NCBI GenBank assembly: GCA_029932855.1
Contig: JAOZPG010000020.1
Span: 1-47,978 of the forward strand
Origin: Bacteroidales bacterium
Lineage (GTDB): Bacteria > Bacteroidota > Bacteroidia > Bacteroidales > VadinHA17
DNA: 47,978 nucleotides
Direction of reading: 5' to 3'
Positions 9,331 through 17,294 of the stretch are shown piece after piece. The notes beneath the pieces are model-generated. The model did no database searches. It saw only the letters and a program-made list of their open reading frames with translations, and was not told where the DNA came from. Numbering within the stretch: position 1 is the stretch's first letter; each line of letters starts with the position of its first letter. Both the position numbers and the translations under genes were made by a program.

Positions 9331-10104
9331 ATGAAGATTAAACATATTTTATTGTTTGTATCCCTGATTGTTTCAGCATCAGGAGTTTTTGCCCAAACAG
9401 CAAGAGAAATCAGTGATAAGTCATCCGCACAGATAGATTTTGAAGCCCTGGAAATGACTCTGACTTTAAAAATTTACGATGCAAAAGGGCGTGAACGTAT
9501 TCGTAAGATTGCGACAGCAAGTAAAAAGTTCGGTGAAATAAATAAGACAATCATGAAATTTACAGCTCCTGCCGATGTTAAAGGAACGTCGATTCTTATA
9601 TATGACTACAAAAACAAAGATGACGATATGTGGATATATATGCCGGCCTTACGCAAAATACGGAGAATTATAAGTAGCGAAAAAGGAAAAAGTTTTATGG
9701 GCTCGGAATTTACTAATACGGATATGAGTAAGCCAAACATGAACGATTTCGATTACAGGATCCTTTCAACAGATACATACAATAAGCATTTGTGCTGGAA
9801 GATTGAGACCAGCTGTAAAAATGAAGATATAGAAGATGAAAACGGATACAGTAAAAAGATAGTCTGGATAGATAAGTCAGATTATCTGTGCCATAAAATA
9901 GAATTCTATGATTTTGACGGCGGATTATATAAAATACAATCAATTGAGCAATATAAGAAGCAGTCGAATGGCCGCTATTTTGCCTATTATATGAAGGTTG
10001 AGAACATAGAAAATGGCAGGAAATCGATTATGAATATTGATAAGTTCCAGATTGGATCAAGACTTACAGAAAGCACTTTCTCTCCGGCAATGCTGGAGAA
10101 ATAG
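9331..10104 (+). CDS. LolA-like outer-membrane lipoprotein-sorting protein
   Basis: The 257-residue protein has a Sec signal peptide cut after VFAQ (about residue 22). The mature part matches the LolA-like family usually labelled outer membrane lipoprotein-sorting protein: a WIYMPALRKIRRI strand followed by KGKSFMGSEFT is its hallmark. LolA-fold proteins are open beta half-barrels that carry acyl chains across the periplasm. Lying 5 bases after an MMPL exporter and in the same transcript as a barrel, it probably hands a lipid from the inner-membrane pump to the outer membrane. It is not the housekeeping LolA, which lacks this motif. Confidence 0.88.
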   Translation: MKIKHILLFVSLIVSASGVFAQTAREISDKSSAQIDFEALEMTLTLKIYDAKGRERIRKIATASKKFGEINKTIMKFTAPADVKGTSILIYDYKNKDDDMWIYMPALRKIRRIISSEKGKSFMGSEFTNTDMSKPNMNDFDYRILSTDTYNKHLCWKIETSCKNEDIEDENGYSKKIVWIDKSDYLCHKIEFYDFDGGLYKIQSIEQYKKQSNGRYFAYYMKVENIENGRKSIMNIDKFQIGSRLTESTFSPAMLEK

Positions 10105-10221
10105 GACGCTCTGGCAACACGCTGCGCGAATTATCCTTTGGGACATACAGATTTATTCACAGGCTAGGGGACAAATGAAATCATTGCTTCAGGGCAAAAC
10201 CGGATAGTACAGGTGAAAAGC

Positions 10222-10245
10222 AGGATGAACTTGTATCAGCATGAC
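10222..10245. repeat. Degenerate second copy of the GTCATGCTGA inverted repeat
   Basis: Reading the minus strand, GTCATGCTGATACAAGTTCA is directly adjacent to the stop codon of mnmE; it carries the GTCATGCTGA end also seen at 5605-5614 and an imperfect partner GATGAAC. It may be a relic of the same intergenic repeat family, possibly acting as a 3' hairpin for mnmE. Confidence 0.4.
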
Positions 10246-11658
10246 TTATTTTCCGATACAGAATTTCGAGAAAATATTACCGAGTATTTCGTCGGTGGTG
10301 ATTTCGCCTGTAATTTCCCCAAGGTAGTGCAGTACTTCCCTGATATCCATTGCCATCAGGTCGGGGCTAAGTTTCGTTTCAAGTCCATCGGAAGCCCTGC
10401 CGAGAGCTTCACCGGCTTTTATAAGTGCTTCGTAATGCCTTATATTGGTAATTATCAGCTCGTGAGAGTTTGCCTGTTCTGACTTTATTATGCCGGCCAG
10501 CAAAGCCGAGAGTTTGCTTATATCAGAACTGTTTTTTGCAGACATAAATACCAGCCTGTCATCTTTGTCAAGGTTTTTATACCGGCCGGGGTCATTCCTT
10601 TGCTTCAACTGTGTATCGGAAAGCTTATCTGACTTGTTCATTAGCAGGACAAGTTTCTGCTTTTTCCCTTTCAGCCTCTTTTTGATCTTCCCGATGAGCC
10701 TGTCTGTCTCCTCAATTGGCCCGGTGGCATCTACCAGGTATAAGACTATATATGCATCTTCGATTTTCTGAAATGCTTTCTTTATTCCTATGCTTTCAAT
10801 GCTGTCATCTGTTTTTCTGAGTCCCGCGGTATCAATAAACCGAAAATTTATGCCTTCAATATTAATTACATCTTCTATTGCATCCCTGGTAGTGCCGGCA
10901 ATATCCGAAACTATAGCTCTTTCTTCATGCAAAAGGGAATTTAACAGGGTAGATTTGCCTACATTGGTTTTTCCTGATATGGCTACAGGAACCCCGTTTT
11001 TCAATACATTGCCTGCATTAAAAGAATCAGCCAGTCGGTTGATGTTGAGGGAAAGCTCTTTCATCAGGCTTTTCAGTTGAGACCTGTCGGCAAATACCAC
11101 ATCTTCTTCACCGAAATCAAGTTCCAGTTCAATCAGGGATATGAAGTTCAGGAGTTTTTCCCTGAGCTTTTTCAGTTCATCAGAAAAACCACCTTTCATC
11201 TGGGTGATGGCCAGACGGTGTGAGGCTTCCGAGTCGGAAGCAATCAGATCGGCCACTGCTTCGGCCTGTGAAAGATCTAACTTCCCGTTAAGAAAGGCAC
11301 GTTTGGTAAATTCTCCGGGAGCAGCAGTCACTGCTCCATGACTGATGCATAAAGCCATTATCTGCTGTTGTATAAATTCCGATCCGTGACAGGATATCTC
11401 AATCATATCTTCTCCGGTATAGGAGTTTGGTGCTTTAAAAATGCTTAGCAGCACTTCATCAATAATATTTTCATTGTCCTTTAACCTGCCAAAGTGGATA
11501 GTGTTGGCTTTGTATTTTGCCAGATGTTTTTTTACTCCGGCCGGGAAAAATATCCTGTCTGTAATTGTAAAAGCTTCCGGTCCTGATAAACGGATTATTG
11601 CAATGGCCCCGTTACCCGGTGGGGTGGATATGGCACATATGGTATTATCATTCTGCAT
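10246..11658 (-). CDS. mnmE: tRNA modification GTPase MnmE
   Basis: The 470-residue protein is full length for MnmE, which with MnmG installs the carboxymethylaminomethyl (cmnm5) group on U34 of certain tRNAs. It has the N-terminal formyl-THF-binding domain (about 1-120, with NGAIAIIRLSG and PGEFTKRAFLNGKLDL), a helical domain, and an inserted G domain with P-loop GKTNVGKS at 229-236, G2 DIAGTTRD, G3 DTAGL and G4 NKSD. It ends in the diagnostic CIGK with the catalytic cysteine. It is monocistronic on the minus strand and converges with the LolA-like gene. Confidence 0.97.
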   Translation of the reverse strand: MQNDNTICAISTPPGNGAIAIIRLSGPEAFTITDRIFFPAGVKKHLAKYKANTIHFGRLKDNENIIDEVLLSIFKAPNSYTGEDMIEISCHGSEFIQQQIMALCISHGAVTAAPGEFTKRAFLNGKLDLSQAEAVADLIASDSEASHRLAITQMKGGFSDELKKLREKLLNFISLIELELDFGEEDVVFADRSQLKSLMKELSLNINRLADSFNAGNVLKNGVPVAISGKTNVGKSTLLNSLLHEERAIVSDIAGTTRDAIEDVINIEGINFRFIDTAGLRKTDDSIESIGIKKAFQKIEDAYIVLYLVDATGPIEETDRLIGKIKKRLKGKKQKLVLLMNKSDKLSDTQLKQRNDPGRYKNLDKDDRLVFMSAKNSSDISKLSALLAGIIKSEQANSHELIITNIRHYEALIKAGEALGRASDGLETKLSPDLMAMDIREVLHYLGEITGEITTDEILGNIFSKFCIGK

Positions 11659-11783
11659 ACTAACTTAGCTTCTTATAATCATAAAATATAATAGTTGTGT
11701 TAACCTGTATGTTCATTCCGCGAAACATTAGGTACATATTATTAATCAAAATTTCTTGATACAGGTAAATATAAACAAATTTC

Positions 11784-11791
11784 TTACTTTG
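11784..11791 (+). promoter_or_regulatory. Likely -7 element of sucD
   Basis: TTACTTTG lies close to the TAnnTTTG consensus (one mismatch). A transcript from here would begin near 11798, after an in-frame ATG at 11794, which supports the ATG at 11851 as the real sucD start. Confidence 0.35.
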
Positions 11792-11850
11792 ATATGAGCA
11801 TTAAAAAAATTACTTTTGGTGAGATTTTACCAACATTAAGAATAATAAAA

Positions 11851-12720
11851 ATGAGCGTATTAGTAAATAAGGATTCAAAAGTAATAGTCCAGGGTTTTAC
11901 CGGAGGTGAAGGAACTTTTCATGCCAGCCAGATGATTGAATATGGAACCAATGTTGTTGGAGGTGTTACTCCCGGCAAAGGTGGACAAAGGCACCTGGAC
12001 AGACCGGTTTTTAATACTGTTGAAGATGCAGTAAAAGAAACAGCTGCAGATGTAAGCGTGATTTTCGTGCCTCCCGCCTTTGCGGCAGATGCCATAATGG
12101 AAGCAGCAGATGCAGGTATTAAGGTAATAGTAACAATTACAGAAGGAATTCCCACTTCAGACATGGTTAAGGTGAAAGAGTATATTGATGGAATGGACCT
12201 GAGAATGGTTGGTCCTAATTGTCCCGGTGTTATTACCCCGGGTGAAGCTAAGGTTGGGATAATGCCGGGCTTCATTCATAAAAAAGGCGGTATAGGTATA
12301 ATTTCGCGCTCAGGTACTTTAACTTATGAGGCCGTTGACCAGATAACCAAGACAGGTCTGGGGCAATCAACCTGTATTGGTATAGGTGGTGATCCTATAA
12401 TTGGTACCACAACTCTTGATGCAGTAAAAATGTTAATGGATGATCCAGAGACCGATGGTATAATAATGATAGGTGAGATAGGTGGCAGCATGGAAGCCGA
12501 TGCGGCATACTGGATTAAGGATAATGCTACAAAGCCGGTTGTTGGGTTTATTGCGGGACAAACAGCTCCCAAAGGGAAAAGAATGGGACATGCCGGAGCC
12601 ATTATTGGTGGTAAGGCTGATACAGCAGCAGCTAAGATGGAAATAATGAATGAATGCGGGATACATGTAGTTGAGTCTCCTGCCGACATAGGAACAACAA
12701 TGGCCGAGCTTGTAAAATAG
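11851..12720 (+). CDS. sucD: Succinate-CoA ligase (ADP-forming) alpha subunit
   Basis: From the ATG at 11851 the protein has 289 residues, the normal length of SucD; an in-frame ATG at 11794 would add 19 residues not found in the family and lies at the apparent transcription start. It has the CoA-binding Rossmann domain ([11 protein letters not shown] at 14-24, [10 protein letters not shown]), the ligase domain with GPNCPG, and the phospho-histidine H247 in RMGHAGAI. With SucC it makes succinate and ATP from succinyl-CoA in the TCA cycle. The beta-subunit gene sucC is not adjacent, which is common in Bacteroidota. A strong terminator follows immediately. Confidence 0.96.
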   Translation: MSVLVNKDSKVIVQGFTGGEGTFHASQMIEYGTNVVGGVTPGKGGQRHLDRPVFNTVEDAVKETAADVSVIFVPPAFAADAIMEAADAGIKVIVTITEGIPTSDMVKVKEYIDGMDLRMVGPNCPGVITPGEAKVGIMPGFIHKKGGIGIISRSGTLTYEAVDQITKTGLGQSTCIGIGGDPIIGTTTLDAVKMLMDDPETDGIIMIGEIGGSMEADAAYWIKDNATKPVVGFIAGQTAPKGKRMGHAGAIIGGKADTAAAKMEIMNECGIHVVESPADIGTTMAELVK

Positions 12721-12745
12721 TACGCAGCCATTTGAAAATATTAAG

Positions 12746-12780
12746 AACCGGTTGTGACTAAAACAACCGGTTTTTATTTT
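12746..12780 (+). terminator. Rho-independent terminator of sucD
   Basis: A perfect 10-base stem (AACCGGTTGT at 12746-12755 with ACAACCGGTT at 12763-12772) around a 7-base loop GACTAAA is followed by TTTATTTTTT. This is a textbook intrinsic terminator 25 bases after the sucD stop. Confidence 0.92.
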
Positions 12781-12811
12781 TTATTATTTATGTACCAATA
12801 GGTATTTTACA

Positions 12812-13552
12812 GTGAAAGACAGCATAAGAGAAGCAGCAGAAATACTGAAGAACTCCAGGCATACAACTGCTTTTACCGGGGCAGGTATTTCTGTTGAAAG
12901 CGGTATTCCTCCTTTCAGGGGGGAAACGGGGCTTTGGAGCAAATATGATCCCATTGTTCTCGACATAGATTATTTCCATACAAATTCCAGGCAGTCGTGG
13001 GAAGTAATTAAGGAGATCTTCTATGACTTCTTTGGTGCTGCCAAACCAAATGCTGCACATTTTTTTCTGGCTGAACTGGAAGCAAAAGGATTACTCTCAT
13101 CTGTTATCACACAGAATATCGATAACCTTCACCAGGAGGCAGGAAGTAAAACTGTTTATGAGTATCATGGTAACTCAAGGAGACTTGTATGTACTAAGTG
13201 TGGTACAGTTTATGGGGCTGATGATATAGATTTAAGCAATCTTCCCCCGAGATGTGAAAAGGAAGGGGGACTGTTAAAGCCCGATTTTGTTTTTTTTGGT
13301 GAGCAAATACCTGAAAAAGCTCAGCAGGCATCTTATGACGAAGCAATGAATTCGGAGGTCTTTTTACTGATTGGGACAACAGGTGAAATAATGCCTGCTT
13401 CCCTGATTCCGGGCATGGCAAAGAGAAATGGTGCCACAATAATTGAGATTAATGTTGAACCAAGCAATTACACAGGAGATATCACGGATATATTCCTTAA
13501 AGGCAGGGCTACGGAGCTGTGTAATATGCTTAAGGAACAAATTCTTAAATGA
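12812..13552 (+). CDS. Sir2-family NAD-dependent protein deacylase with altered zinc site
   Basis: The 246-residue sirtuin starts at GTG 12812; the nearest upstream ATG (12790) runs into a stop after three codons. It has the NAD motif GAGISVESGIPPFRG at 23-37, TQNIDNLH at 100-107 and catalytic His119 in YEYHGN, then KPDFVFFGE after the zinc module. It would remove acetyl or other acyl groups from protein lysines using NAD. The structural zinc site is unusual: C127 and C130 (CTKC) and C148 are present, but the position of the fourth cysteine is E151 (CEKE instead of CxxC). The gene is monocistronic between the sucD terminator and fabG. Confidence 0.93.
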   Translation: MKDSIREAAEILKNSRHTTAFTGAGISVESGIPPFRGETGLWSKYDPIVLDIDYFHTNSRQSWEVIKEIFYDFFGAAKPNAAHFFLAELEAKGLLSSVITQNIDNLHQEAGSKTVYEYHGNSRRLVCTKCGTVYGADDIDLSNLPPRCEKEGGLLKPDFVFFGEQIPEKAQQASYDEAMNSEVFLLIGTTGEIMPASLIPGMAKRNGATIIEINVEPSNYTGDITDIFLKGRATELCNMLKEQILK

Positions 13553-13705
13553 GCTGTCGCATATGCCGATTGCGGATTAAATGGATTACTTATATATTTA
13601 GGAACTTTTTCAATATAAGCCGGTAATTCATTTTTAACATTGATTACTGATAGAATAATACATAATTTAACGAATACTATTTTATAATAATAAATTTTTT
13701 AAGCA

Positions 13706-14452
13706 ATGAAATTACTTGAAGGGAAAACGGCTGTAATAACAGGTGCTGCAAGAGGGATAGGAGCTGCAATAGCAAGGAAATATGCTTCTGAAGGTGCTAA
13801 TATTGCAGTTACCGACCTTGTTGTAAATGAAGCAGCTGAGGCACTGATAAAAGAGCTTGAGGGATATGGAGTTAAGGCAAAGGCCTATGCTTCGGATGCC
13901 AGCAATTTTCAGCAGACCGACGAGATAGTAAAGGAGATAATGAACGATTTTGGACAAATTGATGTTCTTGTAAACAACGCCGGAATAACAAAGGATACAC
14001 TGCTCATGAGGATGACCGAGGAGCAATGGGATGCAGTGATAACTGTTAATCTGAAATCTGTTTTTAATTTTACCAAAGCGGTGCAAACGGTAATGCTCAA
14101 GCAGAGGTCTGGCTCTATTGTAAATATGAGCTCGGTAGTGGGAGTTAGCGGAAATGCCGGTCAGTCAAACTATTCAGCTTCAAAGGCAGGAATGATAGGC
14201 TTTACTAAATCGGTAGCAAAGGAAATAGGATCAAGGGGAATTCGTTGTAATGCAATTGCCCCGGGTTATATTGAGACAGATATGACGGCCAAGCTTCCTG
14301 AAGATGTCAGGAAAACATGGATACAACAGATACCCCTGAGAAGGGGAGGTAAACCTGAAGATGTTGCAAATACTGCTGTCTTTCTTGCTTCAGACCTGTC
14401 GTCATATGTAACCGGACAGGTTATTCATGTTTGCGGAGGGATGAATACCTGA
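13706..14452 (+). CDS. fabG: 3-oxoacyl-ACP reductase
   Basis: The 248-residue short-chain dehydrogenase has the NADP-binding TGAARGIG at 13-20, NNAG at 90-93, and a complete catalytic tetrad: N115, S142/S143, Y156 and K160 in YSASK. Length and the ending YVTGQVIHVCGGM match FabG, which reduces 3-oxoacyl-ACP to 3-hydroxyacyl-ACP in fatty acid synthesis. It stands alone here, away from other fab genes, so a paralogue acting in another reductive pathway is possible, but the sequence is typical of FabG proper. The preceding 150 bases are AT-rich and presumably hold its promoter. Confidence 0.93.
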   Translation: MKLLEGKTAVITGAARGIGAAIARKYASEGANIAVTDLVVNEAAEALIKELEGYGVKAKAYASDASNFQQTDEIVKEIMNDFGQIDVLVNNAGITKDTLLMRMTEEQWDAVITVNLKSVFNFTKAVQTVMLKQRSGSIVNMSSVVGVSGNAGQSNYSASKAGMIGFTKSVAKEIGSRGIRCNAIAPGYIETDMTAKLPEDVRKTWIQQIPLRRGGKPEDVANTAVFLASDLSSYVTGQVIHVCGGMNT

Positions 14453-14508
14453 CAATACAGAGCAAAATAAATTAAGCATTGAGATACAGGAGACAGGCCA
14501 GGGATATC

Positions 14509-17148
14509 CTACCAGAGATCCCTCCACTGTCCGCCGTCCCATACACGTAGTTTATTTGAAGCATCATCATAATAAACTGTACCCCTTACAGGATCTGCAG
14601 GTTCACCACTGGGTTCAAGAACCATAAAATCCCTGATATTGACTTGTGCGTTTAGCCTGATCTTGTTCGTGTCGAATTCTCCATATATAAGGGTCTGACT
14701 GCTGTCGGAGCTCCAGTTGGTGATATACAACCTGTTTGATCCCTGTTCCTGAAATCCTGCTTCGTTACCAATAAAAACATTGTTAACTCCACTTATGTTG
14801 CTCATGCCGGTATTCATACCCAGATAAACATTATTAGATCCGGTTTGATTATTATATCCGGCATAAGCACCCATGAATATATTATTATCGCCTTCTGTAT
14901 TATTATGGGCTGTTTCATGTCCTATAAATGTGTTGTTACCTCCCGAGGTATTCTGGTTTCCTGTCCGGTTACCTAAGAATACATTACCCTGCCCGGAATC
15001 ATTCTTATTTCCACTGGCATTGCCAATAAATATATTGGAATTAGCTGTATCACTATAAGCTCCGGCATACTGGCCGATAAATATATTATCAGCACCTGTT
15101 GTATTATAATAACCTGAACTTTTTCCAATGAAGATATTCGCATTTCCTGTATTATTATATGCACCAGCTGTTCTGCCTAAGAAAACATTGTCAGATCCAT
15201 TCGTATTCCTCCAGCCTGCAGCATTTCCAATAAATACATTTTTTACTCCGCCTGTGTTGTTTTTTCCCGACCATTCACCAATAAATACATTTGCATAACC
15301 ATCAGTGTTATCCATTCCTGTTTTTGAGCCAATAAACACATTCCATCTTCCGTTTGTATTAAAAGTACCTGCCGAGTCGCCGATAAAAACATTATTGTCT
15401 CCCGAGTTGTTCATATATCCGGCATAATTTCCAATAAACACATTGGAATTAGCATTGCCGTTAAAAAAACCACTGTATTCACCCATAAATATATTATTAG
15501 AACCTTCAGCATTATGTTTCCCGCTAAAAGGACCAAAGAAAATGTTTCTCTCACCCAGGGTATTTCCCTGACCGGCTTCCTGGCCGATAAATACATTGGA
15601 ACTGCCCTCAGAGTTGGTCATTCCTGAATTTACGCCAATAAATACATTATGAATACCACTTGTATTGAAAAAACCTGAAGAGTCGCCTACAAAAACATTT
15701 TCATAACCTGCAGCGTTATGCCGGCCTGAATTATTTCCAATAAATATATTTGAACTACTGCTTTCGTTTAGAAGTCCTGCCCATTTACCAATGAAAATAT
15801 TATCAGCCCCGGTAGTATTATAGAACCCGCAACTTCTGCCAATAAATATATTTGCGTTTCCATCAGTGTTACTAATACCCGAAGCTCTTCCAAGGAAAAC
15901 ATTTGAATTTCCTTCTGTGTTGCTCCAGCCCGAATATGTTCCAATAAAAACATTTCTTTCTCCGGTGGTATTGCTATGACCAGCTTCGTCTCCCAGGAAA
16001 ACATTCTGGAATCCACCCGTATTGTTCGTGCCTGCCCTGCTACCAATAAAAACATTACGATAGCCTCCAATATTGGCGTAGCCCGATGAGTCACCTATAA
16101 ATAAATTCTTGTAACCATCCACATTGGAATAGCCTGAATAATGCCCCATAAATATATTCTTGTTTCCAATGGTATTGCTGTAACCAGCCTGGTAGCCGAA
16201 GAAAGTATTATAAATACCTTCTGTATTATTTTGGCCTGCCCGGTGACCAATAAAGTAATTGTAAAGTCCCATATACATCAGATCTTCTGCATCACCCTTG
16301 CCGGGAGTAAATCCTCCTACAGCAAAACCTCCGTTGCTGCCTTTTGTAGCTGTATTGTTTATATACACCCTGGTACTATCCTCTGTAACTCTCAGGTATT
16401 CCTGTTCCATTCCCTTGCCGGGAGTGAAGCCGCCTACTGCAAAGCCTCCACGACTTCCCTTTGTTGCGGTATTATCAAGATATATACGCACACTGTCTGG
16501 TGTTACCCTGAAATATTCTCCTGTTGGTACTGATGCTTTTCCCGGTCTGAATCCTCCCACGGCAAAGCCTCCGCGACTGCTGCCTTTCCCTTCTCCCTCT
16601 TCAACATATATCCTTACTCCTGAATTATAAACAGCAAACACTGTTTGTCCGTCATTTCGCTTAACCTCAAACAGTGCAGAATCGGGATCCATCCCTGCAT
16701 CTCCCCTGATGCCCAGTTTATCAAGTGAAGAAACCGACTGGCTATTCAGGGCATAGGGAACAGACAGAAGCTCTGAACTTCCAAAATCCAGGAAACCTGT
16801 CCCGTCCGGATCAAACTGTATATTCAGGAAATAGGGTCCGTCTGCCCAATCGAAATCAAAGGGCGTTATACTGCCTAGCTTTAAACTAAACAGGCCCAGT
16901 GAATTTGTAACTACCCCGCTGTGTGTTTCTGTCCATACTGCTATGCCCTGGTCTGTACCTTGCAATATCTCAAATTTCACATCTATGGTGGCATCATTAA
17001 GAACAATATCCCCATTCCTGGCTACCGCCTGGTAGTTGAACTCTTTTGGTGCCTGGGCAAACAAAGTGTTGACTTGTGAGTATTGACTTGTGAGTGAGAA
17101 GAAAATAACATAGAATATGAAAAAGTAAATTCTGTTTTGTTTTTTCAT
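14509..17148 (-). CDS. Large secreted repeat protein (17-residue repeat fibre), paralogue 1
   Basis: The 879-residue protein has a long signal peptide cut near LFAQ (about residue 32). A domain starting FNYQAVARNGD follows (about 38-160), which many Bacteroidota cell-surface and fibre proteins carry. Next are three units of about 37 residues with the core GGFAVGGFTPGKG (about 170-290), then 30 consecutive 17-residue units of pattern N-V-F-I-G-x-x-A/S-G-x-x-N-T-x-G-x-x without a single insertion or deletion, and a short C-terminal region ending YYDDASNKLRVWDGGQWRDLW (last about 20 residues). The regular repeats predict a beta-solenoid or trimeric stalk. No S74 chaperone and no recognisable type IX sorting domain are present, unlike the neighbouring paralogue. 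Probably a surface adhesin or fibre; function not established. Confidence 0.9.
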   Translation of the reverse strand: MKKQNRIYFFIFYVIFFSLTSQYSQVNTLFAQAPKEFNYQAVARNGDIVLNDATIDVKFEILQGTDQGIAVWTETHSGVVTNSLGLFSLKLGSITPFDFDWADGPYFLNIQFDPDGTGFLDFGSSELLSVPYALNSQSVSSLDKLGIRGDAGMDPDSALFEVKRNDGQTVFAVYNSGVRIYVEEGEGKGSSRGGFAVGGFRPGKASVPTGEYFRVTPDSVRIYLDNTATKGSRGGFAVGGFTPGKGMEQEYLRVTEDSTRVYINNTATKGSNGGFAVGGFTPGKGDAEDLMYMGLYNYFIGHRAGQNNTEGIYNTFFGYQAGYSNTIGNKNIFMGHYSGYSNVDGYKNLFIGDSSGYANIGGYRNVFIGSRAGTNNTGGFQNVFLGDEAGHSNTTGERNVFIGTYSGWSNTEGNSNVFLGRASGISNTDGNANIFIGRSCGFYNTTGADNIFIGKWAGLLNESSSSNIFIGNNSGRHNAAGYENVFVGDSSGFFNTSGIHNVFIGVNSGMTNSEGSSNVFIGQEAGQGNTLGERNIFFGPFSGKHNAEGSNNIFMGEYSGFFNGNANSNVFIGNYAGYMNNSGDNNVFIGDSAGTFNTNGRWNVFIGSKTGMDNTDGYANVFIGEWSGKNNTGGVKNVFIGNAAGWRNTNGSDNVFLGRTAGAYNNTGNANIFIGKSSGYYNTTGADNIFIGQYAGAYSDTANSNIFIGNASGNKNDSGQGNVFLGNRTGNQNTSGGNNTFIGHETAHNNTEGDNNIFMGAYAGYNNQTGSNNVYLGMNTGMSNISGVNNVFIGNEAGFQEQGSNRLYITNWSSDSSQTLIYGEFDTNKIRLNAQVNIRDFMVLEPSGEPADPVRGTVYYDDASNKLRVWDGGQWRDLW
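14731..16260 (-). repeat. Thirty in-frame 51-bp tandem repeats
   Basis: Units start at 16260 and step down by exactly 51 bases to 14731; the first-codon landmark AAT-GTT or AAT-ATT recurs every 51 bases, for example at 16260, 15189 and 14781. Each encodes a 17-residue unit beginning N(V/I)F(I/L)G. Copies are diverged in DNA, so this is an old array kept in phase by selection. Units 8-11 (15700-15903) resemble units 22-25 (14986-15189) more than their neighbours, which indicates a past 14-unit block duplication. Confidence 0.93.
16394..16779 (-). repeat. Near-identical paralogue segment, copy A
   Basis: This 386-base segment matches 18946-19331 base for base at a constant offset of 2552 with only scattered differences. 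It covers the GGFAVGGF repeats and the conserved LGIRGDAGMDPDSALFEVKR region of both adhesin genes. A second shared block lies at about 16971-17082 (signal peptide end and FNYQAVARN), against 19523-19634, also at offset 2552. The sequence between the blocks is clearly more diverged. Confidence 0.9.
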
Positions 17149-17294
17149 GACTCAGGTATTAATAGTTATTGGATTTAGATATGTAGATTATTTCTATGAA
17201 CTATTCTAAATTATTTCTAATGAAAAATATAATAAAAGCCAGGAGTATTTTTTAGCTTAGCTGATCAATATAGAACTAATAGTTAATAAACAGA

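Noticed and set aside
10213-11668. Several plus-strand open frames across the mnmE region
   Set aside because: They are shadows of the complete MnmE gene on the minus strand and show no family motifs.
11794-11850. An upstream in-frame start giving sucD 19 extra residues
   Set aside because: The extra residues are not found in SucD proteins and the predicted transcription start lies after that ATG.
14731-16260. A regular 51-bp repeat array resembling a CRISPR
   Set aside because: The units are in frame within one long protein, both repeat and spacer positions diverge together, and no cas genes are near.
16141-16630. Overlapping plus-strand open frames of 110-130 codons inside the adhesin gene
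   Set aside because: They are reverse-strand images of the repeat sequence of the adhesin gene; no independent start signals or motifs.
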